Below are positions 25,712 through 32,893 of a DNA stretch of 64,000 nt, one piece after another. The stretch is from Streptomyces sp. NBC_00239 (GTDB taxonomy: Bacteria > Actinomycetota > Actinomycetes > Streptomycetales > Streptomycetaceae), in contig NZ_CP108095.1 of the NCBI RefSeq assembly GCF_036194065.1, positions 3,410,001 to 3,474,000 on the forward strand, written 5' to 3'. A program made the position numbers and the translations under genes. Below the pieces are notes generated by a model, which saw nothing but the letters and a program-made list of their open reading frames with translations, did no database searches and was not told where the DNA came from. The first letter of the stretch is position 1. Each line of letters begins with the position of its first letter.

Positions 25712-26770
25712 GTGTCCACCCACCGCAGACCGCGCACCGGGTTGCGCATGAACGCCCAGGCCCTCGGTGTCACCTCGGCGGCGCTCGCGTCGGTGAGCCT
25801 GCTCGCCCCTCAGGGCGCCGTCGCCGTGCCGCGTCCCCGGCCCGCCCTGGAGGACATACGGGCGCAGGTGGACGAGCTGTACCGGCAGGCGGGGGCGGCC
25901 ACCCAGCGCTACGACGCGGTGAAGGAACGGGCGGCGGAGCAGCGGGCCGCGCTGTCGCGGCTCATGGCGCAGGTGGCGCGGAACACCGCGAAGCTCAACG
26001 AGGCCCGGCGGATGCTCGGCAGCTATGCGGCCGCCCAGTACCGCGGCGGCGGCGTCGGCGACACCGCGACCCTGCTGCTCGCGGACGATCCGCAGTCCTA
26101 CTTCGGGCAGCGGCACCTGCTGTCCCGGCTCGGCGGGCAGCAGCAGGACACCCTCACCGCGTTCCGCTCCCGGCAGGCGGACACCGCCCGCGAGCGGCGC
26201 GCGGCGGCGGCCGGTGTGGCGGCGCTGGACGACACCCAGCGCGAGCTGGGCCGCCGCAAGGCGCAGGTGCAGCGCAAGCTGGCCGAGGCCCGGTCGCTGC
26301 TGGCGGGCCTGACCGCGCGGGAGAAGGAGCGGCTGGCCGAGCTGGAGCGGGCCGACCGGGCCCGGCGCGAGGGGCCCGGGCCGCGGCCCGGCGGCCCGGC
26401 ACCGGCACGGCCCGGTTCGGCGCGCGGCGCGGCGGCGGTGGCCTTCGCACGGGCCCAGCTGGGCAAGCCGTACGTGTGGGGGGCGACGGGCCCGGCTTCG
26501 TACGACTGCTCCGGGCTGACGCAGGCGGCGTGGCACGCGGCGGGTCTGGAGCTGCCGCGCACCACGTGGGAGCAGGTCGAGGCCGGCCCGCGGATCGCGA
26601 CGGCCGACCTGGTCCCGGGCGACCTGGTGTTCTTCTACGACGACATCAGCCATGTCGGGCTGTACATCGGCGGCGGCCGCATGATCCACGCCCCGCGACC
26701 CGGCGCGTACGTCCGCGAGGACTCGATCCACTACCAGCCGATGTACGGCCGGGTCCGGCCGGCGGGATAG
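25712..26770 (+). CDS. Secreted NlpC/P60 (C40) peptidoglycan hydrolase
   Basis: 352 residues. A signal-peptide-like N-terminus has ALGVTSAALASVSLLAP and a likely AVA cleavage site near residue 40. A long coiled coil (about 45-210) is followed by a Pro linker and an NlpC/P60 domain with Cys in SYDCSGLTQAAW and His in ISHVGLYIGGG. C40 enzymes cut D-Glu-mDAP bonds in peptidoglycan stems; the coiled coil resembles RipA-type inhibitory domains. The GTG at 25712 follows AAGGAGGTGCC. It is divergent from pcrA and paralogous to the gene at 27529. No transmembrane anchor remains after cleavage. Confidence 0.92.
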   Translation: MSTHRRPRTGLRMNAQALGVTSAALASVSLLAPQGAVAVPRPRPALEDIRAQVDELYRQAGAATQRYDAVKERAAEQRAALSRLMAQVARNTAKLNEARRMLGSYAAAQYRGGGVGDTATLLLADDPQSYFGQRHLLSRLGGQQQDTLTAFRSRQADTARERRAAAAGVAALDDTQRELGRRKAQVQRKLAEARSLLAGLTAREKERLAELERADRARREGPGPRPGGPAPARPGSARGAAAVAFARAQLGKPYVWGATGPASYDCSGLTQAAWHAAGLELPRTTWEQVEAGPRIATADLVPGDLVFFYDDISHVGLYIGGGRMIHAPRPGAYVREDSIHYQPMYGRVRPAG

Positions 26771-27034
26771 GCGGACGGGGCCCGGCAGGACCGGCGGACG
26801 GGATCATCCGGCGGGACAGGCGGGCGGGGCCCGGCGGGACAGGCGGGCGGGATCCGGCGGGATCCGGCGGGATCCGGCGGGATCCGGCGGGATCCGGCGG
26901 GATCCGGCGGGATCCGGCGGGGAGTGCGTTGCGGGCCGCTCCCGGATGACGGTCGCCCCGCGCGACAGGGCCGGGGTGCTGTGGCGCTTCGCGGCGGAGC
27001 CGTCGACGGACGCGGGGCGCTCCTTCCGGACCGC
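26771..27034. other. Gap with GGCGGGAYCC-type repeats
   Basis: 264 bases between convergent genes. The left part (26771-26850) is an imperfect GGACGGGGCCCGGC/GGGACAGGCGGGCGG repeat that runs into the exact decamer array. No gene or clear terminator is visible. Confidence 0.6.
26851..26920. repeat. Exact decamer repeat GATCCGGCGG, seven copies
   Basis: Seven perfect head-to-tail copies of GATCCGGCGG fill 26851-26920. Each copy contains a GGATCC (BamHI) site with the preceding bases. Exactness implies recent expansion. Confidence 0.95.
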
Positions 27035-27388
27035 TCAGGTCCAGAGGACGGCGATGAAGATGTTGGCGAGGGTCAGTCCGCCGACCGCGGCGAACAGGCC
27101 CTTGTCCACCCGCTCTTCGTCACGCTTGACGTACACCAGCGCCAGGACGACGAAGAGGATCGCGAGCTTGACGCCGACCTTGACGTTGTTCACCGGGTCG
27201 TCCTGCATCTGGTGGAAGCCGACCAGGGCGACGCCGGTGACCAGCATGGTCAGCGCGCCGTGCAGCATGGCGGGCACGAATCGGGCCGTGCCCGCGCCCA
27301 TCGCCTTCATCTGCGTGAGGAACCCGCCCAGCAGCGAGGCGATCCCGATGATGTGGAGCCCGACGAAGACATCGATGAGTACGTCCAT
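27035..27388 (-). CDS. Small four-helix membrane protein, function unknown
   Basis: 117 residues with about four membrane helices: LIDVFVGLHIIGIASLLGGF, AMLHGALTMLVTGVALVGF, VGVKLAILFVVLALVYV and LFAAVGGLTLANIFIAVLW. A conserved His sits near the first helix (GLHIIG) and another pattern is GFHQMQDDPVNNVKVGVK. The overall shape recalls small CopD/DUF2269-like or SirB-like proteins, but no signature confirms it. The ATG at 27388 begins the first helix. It lies between two NlpC/P60 paralogs, convergent with one and divergent from the other. Role unknown. Confidence 0.8.
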   Translation of the reverse strand: MDVLIDVFVGLHIIGIASLLGGFLTQMKAMGAGTARFVPAMLHGALTMLVTGVALVGFHQMQDDPVNNVKVGVKLAILFVVLALVYVKRDEERVDKGLFAAVGGLTLANIFIAVLWT

Positions 27389-27528
27389 GCCGTCGAGCCT
27401 AGCCAGCGGACAGAGTGGCACCCGACACCGGCCCTGATGGGCCATTTCCGAGCATCACCGGTAACAGACGGGGCAATTCCGATCATTGCGATATCGGCCC
27501 GTTACCTTCCCCTTTAGCGTCCTCCCCC

Positions 27529-28626
27529 ATGAAGCATCGAAAGCCGAGGCAGCGCCCGCTCTCCAGTGGCCCGGTCCGTACCGCCGCCACCACCCTCGCG
27601 CTCGCGGGCGCTGCCACCGTCACCGCGTTCGACGGCTCCTCCTCCGCGGAGCCCCGCCTCACCCCGGCCCAGGTCAAGGCCAAGGTGGACCGGCTGTACG
27701 AGGAGGCCGAGGCCGCCACCGAGCAGTACAACGGGGCGAAGGAGAAGACCGGCCGGGCCCAGCGGCACCTCGAAGCCCTGCGCGACGAAGCCGCCCGCAA
27801 GACCGCGAAGCTCAACAGCGCGCGCAACGCCCTCGGTTCGATGGCCGCCTCCCAGTACCGCACGGGCAGCCTCGGGCCCGCCGTGCAGCTGGCGATGTCC
27901 GACGACCCGCAGGAGTACCTGGAGCGCGCCTCTCGCATGGAGCGGGCCGGCGACCGCAGCGCGGCCGGCATCGCCGCCGTGGGCCGGCGCCTCGACGAGG
28001 TGCGCACCCTGCACGAGAAGGCCGACGGCGTCCTCACCGAACTCCGCACCCAGCAGGCCGCGCTGGCCCGCCACAAGAGCACCGTCGAGGGCAAGCTCAA
28101 GGCGGCGAAGCAGCTCCTGGCCCGGCTGACGGCCGAGGAGCGCGCCCGCTACGAAGCCGCCCGGCAGGGCGACGACGGCGCCGGCGACGCCGCCCGCACG
28201 GGCGGCGGTACCCGGCCGTCCGTCACCAGCCCGCCGGCCGCGGCCGGACGCCCCGCACCCCGCCCGGCCGCCGCCGGCACCCGGGCCGCGCAGGCCGTGG
28301 CCTTCGCGTACGGCGCGATCGGCAGCCCGTACGTCTGGGGCGCGACGGGGCCGCGGGCCTTCGACTGCTCGGGGCTGACCCAGGCGGCCTGGCGGTCGGC
28401 CGGGGTCTCACTGCCGCGGACCACCTACACCCAGATCAACGCGGGCCGCCGGGTCTCGCGCTCCCAGCTCGCCCCCGGCGACCTGATCTTCTTCTACTCC
28501 GGGGTCAGCCACGTCGGTCTCTACATCGGCGGCGGCAAGATGATCCACGCGCCGCGCCCCGGCTCGACCGTGCGGATCGCCCCCATCGACGAGATGCCCT
28601 GGGCCGGAGCCGCCCGCCCCGCCTGA
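27529..28626 (+). CDS. Second secreted NlpC/P60 (C40) peptidoglycan hydrolase
   Basis: 365 residues. A basic N-terminus (MKHRKPRQR) and hydrophobic segment TAATTLALAGAATVTAF form a signal peptide. A coiled coil (about 40-220) and a Pro/Ala linker precede an NlpC/P60 domain with Cys in AFDCSGLTQAAWRSAG and His in VSHVGLYIGGGKMIH. It is paralogous to the gene at 25712, sharing the same domain order and nearly identical catalytic motifs. No ribosome binding site precedes the ATG; a TAGCGT hexamer 8 bases upstream fits a leaderless transcript. An inverted GGTAAC/GTTACC pair lies at 27461-27506. Confidence 0.92.
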   Translation: MKHRKPRQRPLSSGPVRTAATTLALAGAATVTAFDGSSSAEPRLTPAQVKAKVDRLYEEAEAATEQYNGAKEKTGRAQRHLEALRDEAARKTAKLNSARNALGSMAASQYRTGSLGPAVQLAMSDDPQEYLERASRMERAGDRSAAGIAAVGRRLDEVRTLHEKADGVLTELRTQQAALARHKSTVEGKLKAAKQLLARLTAEERARYEAARQGDDGAGDAARTGGGTRPSVTSPPAAAGRPAPRPAAAGTRAAQAVAFAYGAIGSPYVWGATGPRAFDCSGLTQAAWRSAGVSLPRTTYTQINAGRRVSRSQLAPGDLIFFYSGVSHVGLYIGGGKMIHAPRPGSTVRIAPIDEMPWAGAARPA

Positions 28627-28699
28627 AGCGCCCGCCTGAACCGCCCGACGGAGCGGGCGGCCCGGACCCCGGAAGCCTCCCGGGCGGGGCCGCCGCACG

Positions 28700-29392
28700 T
28701 CACACCAGCCGACGCGCCGTCGCCCACCTCGTCAGCTCGTGCCGGTTGGACAGCTGGAGCTTCCTCAGAACCGCCGAGACGTGCGACTCGACCGTCTTCA
28801 CCGAGATGAACAGCTGCTTCGCGATCTCCTTGTACGCGTATCCGCGCGCGATCAGCCGGAGCACCTCGCGCTCGCGCTGGGTCAGCCGGTCCAGGTCCTC
28901 GTCGACGGGCGGCGCGTCCGTGGACGCGAAGGCGTCCAGCACGAAGCCGGCGAGCCGCGGCGAGAACACCGCGTCCCCGTCCTGCACCCGGAAGACCGAG
29001 CGGACCAGGTCGGCGCCGGTGATCGTCTTGGTGACATAGCCGCGGGCGCCGCCGCGGATGACCCCGATGACATCCTCGGCCGCGTCCGACACCGACAGGG
29101 CCAGGAAGCGCACCGGAGCCTCGCCAGCAGCCATCAGCGGGGCGCACCGGCGCAGCACCTCGACCCCGCCGCCGCCGGGCAGGTGCACGTCGAGCAGGAC
29201 CACTTCGGGGCGGGTCGCCGTGATGACGGTGACCGCCTGGTCCACGTCGGCGGCCTCGCCCACCACTTCGACGCCGGTCCGGGCGGTCTCCCCGATCTCG
29301 GCCTGGACTCCCGCGCGGAACATCCGGTGGTCGTCGACGAGCACCACCCGGACCCGCCGGTCTGCTGACACGGTCGTGTTCTCCTCGGTCAT
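28700..29392 (-). CDS. LuxR/NarL-type response regulator of a LiaR-like system
   Basis: 230 residues. The receiver domain has VVLVDDHRMFRAGV, the phosphoacceptor Asp in EVVLLDVHLPGGGG, and Lys in GYVTKTITG. The LuxR HTH is LTQREREVLRLIARGYAYKE followed by VKTVESHVSAVLRKLQL. It should be phosphorylated by the kinase encoded immediately upstream, whose stop overlaps this ATG by 4 bases (ATGA). Targets probably include the divergent PspC/LiaF-like gene, whose promoter region has TATCAGG inverted repeats. Envelope-stress control is inferred from LiaFSR similarity. Confidence 0.93.
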   Translation of the reverse strand: MTEENTTVSADRRVRVVLVDDHRMFRAGVQAEIGETARTGVEVVGEAADVDQAVTVITATRPEVVLLDVHLPGGGGVEVLRRCAPLMAAGEAPVRFLALSVSDAAEDVIGVIRGGARGYVTKTITGADLVRSVFRVQDGDAVFSPRLAGFVLDAFASTDAPPVDEDLDRLTQREREVLRLIARGYAYKEIAKQLFISVKTVESHVSAVLRKLQLSNRHELTRWATARRLV

Positions 29393-30711
29393 GCCGTACT
29401 CGCCCTTTCCATCTCCAGCTCGACTTCCGTGCCGCCGTCGGGCACGGAACGCAGCCTCGCGGTCCCGCCGTTCCGCTGCATCCGGCCGATGATCGATTCT
29501 CGTACGCCCATCCGGTCGCCGGGTACCGCGTCGAGGTCGAAGCCCGGTCCGCGATCGCGCACGGACACGAACACCGTCTGCCCCTCCACCTCGGCGTAGA
29601 CCTGCACCGGCCCGCCCTCGCCACCGTACTTGGCGGCATTGACCATCGCCTCGCGCGCGGCCTGCATCTGTGCGGCCAGTTTCTCGTCGAGCGGGCAGTC
29701 GCCGACGACGACCACCTCGATCGGGACGCCGTGGTGGTCCTCGACCTCGGCGGCGGTCTTCTTCACGGCCTCCGCAAGGGTGGTCGGCTCCTCCGCCTCG
29801 TCCTTGCCGGTGCCCTCGGGCCTGTACAGCCAGTTGCGCAGCTCGCGCTCCTGCGCCCGGGCCAGCCGGCGCACCTCGCCGACGTCCTCGGCGTTGCGCT
29901 GGATCAGGGTGAGGGTGTGCAGCACGGAGTCGTGCACGTGGGCCGCGACCTCGGCGCGCTCCTGGGCGCGGATGCGCATCAGGCGCTCCTCGGAGAGGTC
30001 CTGCGTCATCCGTATCAGCCAGGGACCGGCGAGGAGGGCTATGCCGACGAGGACGGCGAGGGCCGCGGTGAGCACGTTGCCGAGCTGGGCCGCCGAGCCG
30101 CGCACCACCATGAAGACGGTGAGGCCGACACCCACGAGGGCCACGCCGGCCAGCGCCCGCGCCACCTGGAGGAGCCTGCCGTGGCGCCGCGAGACGCTGG
30201 TCCAGTGGGCGCGGCGGGCGTTGTCGGCCTGCCGCCACACCAGCACGACGCCGGCGCCGACGAGGAGGAGGGGCCACACGTACCGCCCGGATTCTCCGCC
30301 GAGCTGGACCTTGGAGACGAAGATGCCGGCACCGACGCACAGCGCGATCAGCGCGACGACCTGGCCCTTGTCCGGCTTGCGCAGGCGGCGCGAGCCGTCG
30401 GCGAGGGTCTCGAAGAAGGACCGGTCCGCGGCGCGGCCGCCCACGCCGAGCGGCACGAAAACCCAGAAGGCCGCATACAGCAGCACGCCGAGTCCCTCGC
30501 CGAACAGGAACATCCCGAGGAACGCGAGCCGGACCCACACGACGGGCAGCCCGAGGTGGCCGGCCAGGCCCCGCGCGACGCCGCCGAGCATCCGCCCGTC
30601 CGCACTGCGGTACAGCTTGCGCAGCGGCAGCTCCTCGGGCTCGGCCGGCGAGGCCCCGAGGGGGTGTCTGGGGTGGTGCGAAGCGGCTACTGGCATGTCA
30701 CCGATGGTCAC
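29389..30711 (-). CDS. PspC-domain sensor histidine kinase (LiaS/HisKA_3 type)
   Basis: 440 residues from GTG at 30711 (435 from ATG at 30696). An N-terminal PspC domain (about 30-95: LRKLYRSADGRMLGGVARGL) is fused to about four further membrane segments. Then comes a HisKA_3 dimerisation helix with the phosphoacceptor His in AHVHDSVLHTLTLIQ, and an ATPase domain with REAMVNAAKYGG (N box) and RDRGPGFDLDAV (G box). Fusing PspC to the kinase would let the kinase sense membrane stress directly. It is the first gene of a two-gene operon with its regulator. The choice between the two starts is not decided by sequence. Confidence 0.92.
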   Translation of the reverse strand: MTIGDMPVAASHHPRHPLGASPAEPEELPLRKLYRSADGRMLGGVARGLAGHLGLPVVWVRLAFLGMFLFGEGLGVLLYAAFWVFVPLGVGGRAADRSFFETLADGSRRLRKPDKGQVVALIALCVGAGIFVSKVQLGGESGRYVWPLLLVGAGVVLVWRQADNARRAHWTSVSRRHGRLLQVARALAGVALVGVGLTVFMVVRGSAAQLGNVLTAALAVLVGIALLAGPWLIRMTQDLSEERLMRIRAQERAEVAAHVHDSVLHTLTLIQRNAEDVGEVRRLARAQERELRNWLYRPEGTGKDEAEEPTTLAEAVKKTAAEVEDHHGVPIEVVVVGDCPLDEKLAAQMQAAREAMVNAAKYGGEGGPVQVYAEVEGQTVFVSVRDRGPGFDLDAVPGDRMGVRESIIGRMQRNGGTARLRSVPDGGTEVELEMERASTA

Positions 30712-30764
30712 ATGCCCGGCAGGGCGGGGACATCAGGGCATCCCCCCAGTTCTGGCGCCCCGGA

Positions 30765-30796
30765 TATCAGGGTCGGGCCAGGGTAGGGCCTGATAC
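30765..30796. promoter_or_regulatory. TATCAGG / CCTGATA inverted repeat between divergent operons
   Basis: TATCAGG at 30765-30771 and CCTGATA at 30790-30796, with a further CATCAGG copy at 30731-30737, lie in the 117-base gap between the kinase and the PspC gene. They are candidate binding sites for the adjacent LuxR-type regulator. Confidence 0.4.
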
Positions 30797-30828
30797 CGGG
30801 TGCCCGACCGGACCGTCACCATGGGTGC

Positions 30829-32172
30829 ATGACCGAAGCACACGACTCTCCAGCGGCGCACCCCGCGCCACCGGCTCCGGCGCCGGAGCCCGCCGAGCGG
30901 CCGCCGCTGCGCCGCAGCAGGCGGCACGTGCTCGCCGGTGTGTGCGGCGGGCTCGGCAGGTATTTCGACGTGGACCCGGTGGTGTTCCGCGTGGTGTTCG
31001 GCGTGCTCGCGGTCACGGGGGGCGCCGGCCTGATCTTCTACGGCTTCGCCTGGCTCCTGGTCCCCTTGGAGGGCGAGGAGGACAACGAGGCGAAGCGCCT
31101 GCTCACGGGCCGCATAGAAGGCTCGACGCTGGCCGCGGTGCTGGCCGCGCTGGTGGGCTGCGCGCTCTTCCTGTCGATGCTGGACAACGGCGCGGTCACG
31201 ATCTTCTCGGTGCTGGTGATCCTGGCCGTGGGCGCGGCGGCGCGCGGTGCCCGGCGCCGCCGGGAGACCCCCGAGCCGGAGGCCGAGGCCGCGCACCCGC
31301 GTGCCGAGGCGCCGCCCGAGACCCAGGCCCCGCCGACCCCCATGGTGATGTCCTGGTGGCGGGATCCGCTGGTCAAGGACGGCACCACGGGACCCGTGGG
31401 CATGGGCTACCTGTGGGGTCCGGAGGACGCTCACGGCGCCACCCGGTCGCCCGCGTCGGCGGACAGCGGCAAGCAGCCGCCGGACGGGGTCGGCGAGTCG
31501 CCCGACGACGGCAGCGGCGCGGTGCCCGCGGCGGGGCGCCGGGGCCAGGGCATCGGGGGCCGGACCTTCCTGCTGGCACTGCTGGCGGCGGGCATCGGGA
31601 CGGCCGCCACCTGGGAGGGGAACCCGCTGGGCGAGGCGCTCCAGACAGGTTTCGCGGCCGCGCTGGCCGTGTTCGGCCTGGGCCTGGCGATCAGCTCGGT
31701 CAAGGGCCGCACCGGCTTCGGGACGCTGCTGCTGTCCGTGCTGACGGCCGGGCTGCTGCTGGGGGCCGCGGTGCTGCCCCGCGAGATCGGCACCGACTGG
31801 CGGGAGACCCGGTGGCAACCGGCGTCCGTGTCCGCCCTCAAGCCGCAGTACGAGGCGGGGACCGGGCTCGCCACGCTCGACCTGAGCCGCGTCGACGTGC
31901 CCGAGGGCCAGACGGTTTCGGTGGAGGCGGACATGGACGCGGGCCGGCTGAAGGTGATCCTGCCGGCGGGCGTGACCGCGAAGACGGACATCAGGGTCCG
32001 GCTGGGCGATGTCCGGCTGCCGGGTGAGAAGCCGGACCACGTGCGCGTACAGAAGGACGCGGCGCAGACCCCGGTGCTGGCGCCGCCGGCGGGCGCGAAG
32101 CCCGGCGGGACGATGGAGTTGCAGCTGCGGGTGGCTGTGGGACAGGTGGAGGTGGCCCGTGCGGCGTCATGA
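30829..32172 (+). CDS. PspC-domain protein with LiaF-like C-terminal domain
   Basis: 447 residues. The PspC domain is about 27-82 (SRRHVLAGVCGGLGRYFDVD). About six membrane segments follow, broken by a Pro/Glu-rich loop (about 145-240). The C-terminal 100 residues form a beta-rich domain (LDLSRVDVPEGQTVSVEADM; ELQLRVAVGQVEV) like LiaF/toast-rack domains. LiaF proteins modulate LiaS-type kinases, and this gene is divergent from such a kinase and regulator. No good ribosome binding site is present. The downstream small gene overlaps its end by 14 bases, so the two are probably cotranscribed. Confidence 0.88.
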   Translation: MTEAHDSPAAHPAPPAPAPEPAERPPLRRSRRHVLAGVCGGLGRYFDVDPVVFRVVFGVLAVTGGAGLIFYGFAWLLVPLEGEEDNEAKRLLTGRIEGSTLAAVLAALVGCALFLSMLDNGAVTIFSVLVILAVGAAARGARRRRETPEPEAEAAHPRAEAPPETQAPPTPMVMSWWRDPLVKDGTTGPVGMGYLWGPEDAHGATRSPASADSGKQPPDGVGESPDDGSGAVPAAGRRGQGIGGRTFLLALLAAGIGTAATWEGNPLGEALQTGFAAALAVFGLGLAISSVKGRTGFGTLLLSVLTAGLLLGAAVLPREIGTDWRETRWQPASVSALKPQYEAGTGLATLDLSRVDVPEGQTVSVEADMDAGRLKVILPAGVTAKTDIRVRLGDVRLPGEKPDHVRVQKDAAQTPVLAPPAGAKPGGTMELQLRVAVGQVEVARAAS

Positions 32173-32359
32173 GTTCCAGCCCGGGCGGCTGCTGGCGGGC
32201 CTCGTCCTGCTCACCGCGGGCGTGCTGTACCTGGCCGACGCGTCCGGGGAGCTCGACCTGCCCTGGTTCGTGATCATCCCGATGACGATGGGGGGACTGT
32301 CGCTCGCGGCCCTCGTGGGGCTGTCCGCCTACGCCGTGCGGCGCGACCGGAGGGAGTGA
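32159..32359 (+). CDS. Small two-helix membrane protein coupled to the PspC gene
   Basis: 66 residues from GTG at 32159, overlapping the PspC stop by 14 bases and preceded by GGTGGAGGTGG. Two membrane helices (RLLAGLVLLTAGVLYLAD and FVIIPMTMGGLSLAALVGL) and a basic C-terminus (YAVRRDRRE). No family is recognised. Location suggests an accessory subunit of the LiaFSR-like module. Its last 31 bases overlap the convergent DoxX gene. Confidence 0.75.
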   Translation: MRRHEFQPGRLLAGLVLLTAGVLYLADASGELDLPWFVIIPMTMGGLSLAALVGLSAYAVRRDRRE

Positions 32360-32874
32360 AGCCGCTCGTGGAGCCGTGCGTCAAGGGAGAGGGAGGGCGC
32401 CCCGGCGAGGATCAGGGGCAGCCAGGCCATCAGGTAGATCAGGTCGTTGCCGTAGTAGTACGGCGAGGTCTGCCAGCTGACCGTGAGCCACAGGCTCAGC
32501 GAGATCAGCGCGCCGCCGGTGGCCGCGACCCGGGTGAACAGCCCGGCGAGGGTGCCGAGCCCGACCAGGATCTCCCCGATGGCCAGCAGCACGGCGAAGC
32601 CGACCGGGGCCTTGAGGGCGAGGTCCACCAGGGCGGGTACGGCCGAGCTGTCGCGGACCCCGCGCATCAGGTCCCCGATGGAGCCGTCCCCGGAGGCCTT
32701 CAGGAACGCCGAGTCGGTGAGCTTGTCCAGCCCGGCGTACACGAAGGTGACGCCGAGGAAGATCCGCAGCGGCAGCAGCGCGTGCCGGGCGGCCGTCGCC
32801 CGCAGGCCGTCCACGCGCGAGGCGGGGGCCTGGGCCGGGGCGGGTGCGGAGTCGGGGCGGTCGTTGGCAGTCAC
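32329..32874 (-). CDS. DoxX family membrane protein
   Basis: 181 residues with four membrane helices. The first DoxX motif is PLRIFLGVTFVYAGLDKLTD. Later segments are FAVLLAIGEILVGLGTLAGL, VAATGGALISLSLWL and LIYLMAWLPLILAGAP with a Tyr-rich SPYYYGNDL. DoxX proteins are small quinone- or redox-linked membrane proteins (some, with SodA and SseA, form an oxidative-stress complex in mycobacteria). The GTG start at 32874 is read as Met. The 3' end overlaps the convergent small gene, so the stops are interleaved. Confidence 0.88.
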   Translation of the reverse strand: MTANDRPDSAPAPAQAPASRVDGLRATAARHALLPLRIFLGVTFVYAGLDKLTDSAFLKASGDGSIGDLMRGVRDSSAVPALVDLALKAPVGFAVLLAIGEILVGLGTLAGLFTRVAATGGALISLSLWLTVSWQTSPYYYGNDLIYLMAWLPLILAGAPSLSLDARLHERLHSLRSRRTA

Positions 32875-32893
32875 CCGTCCATCATGACCTCGA

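Noticed and set aside
21559..26949. Single open frame of nearly 1,800 codons across M23, pcrA and an NlpC/P60 gene
   Set aside because: It overlaps three well-supported genes in another frame or strand, has no domain, and its composition is that of a GC-driven shadow.
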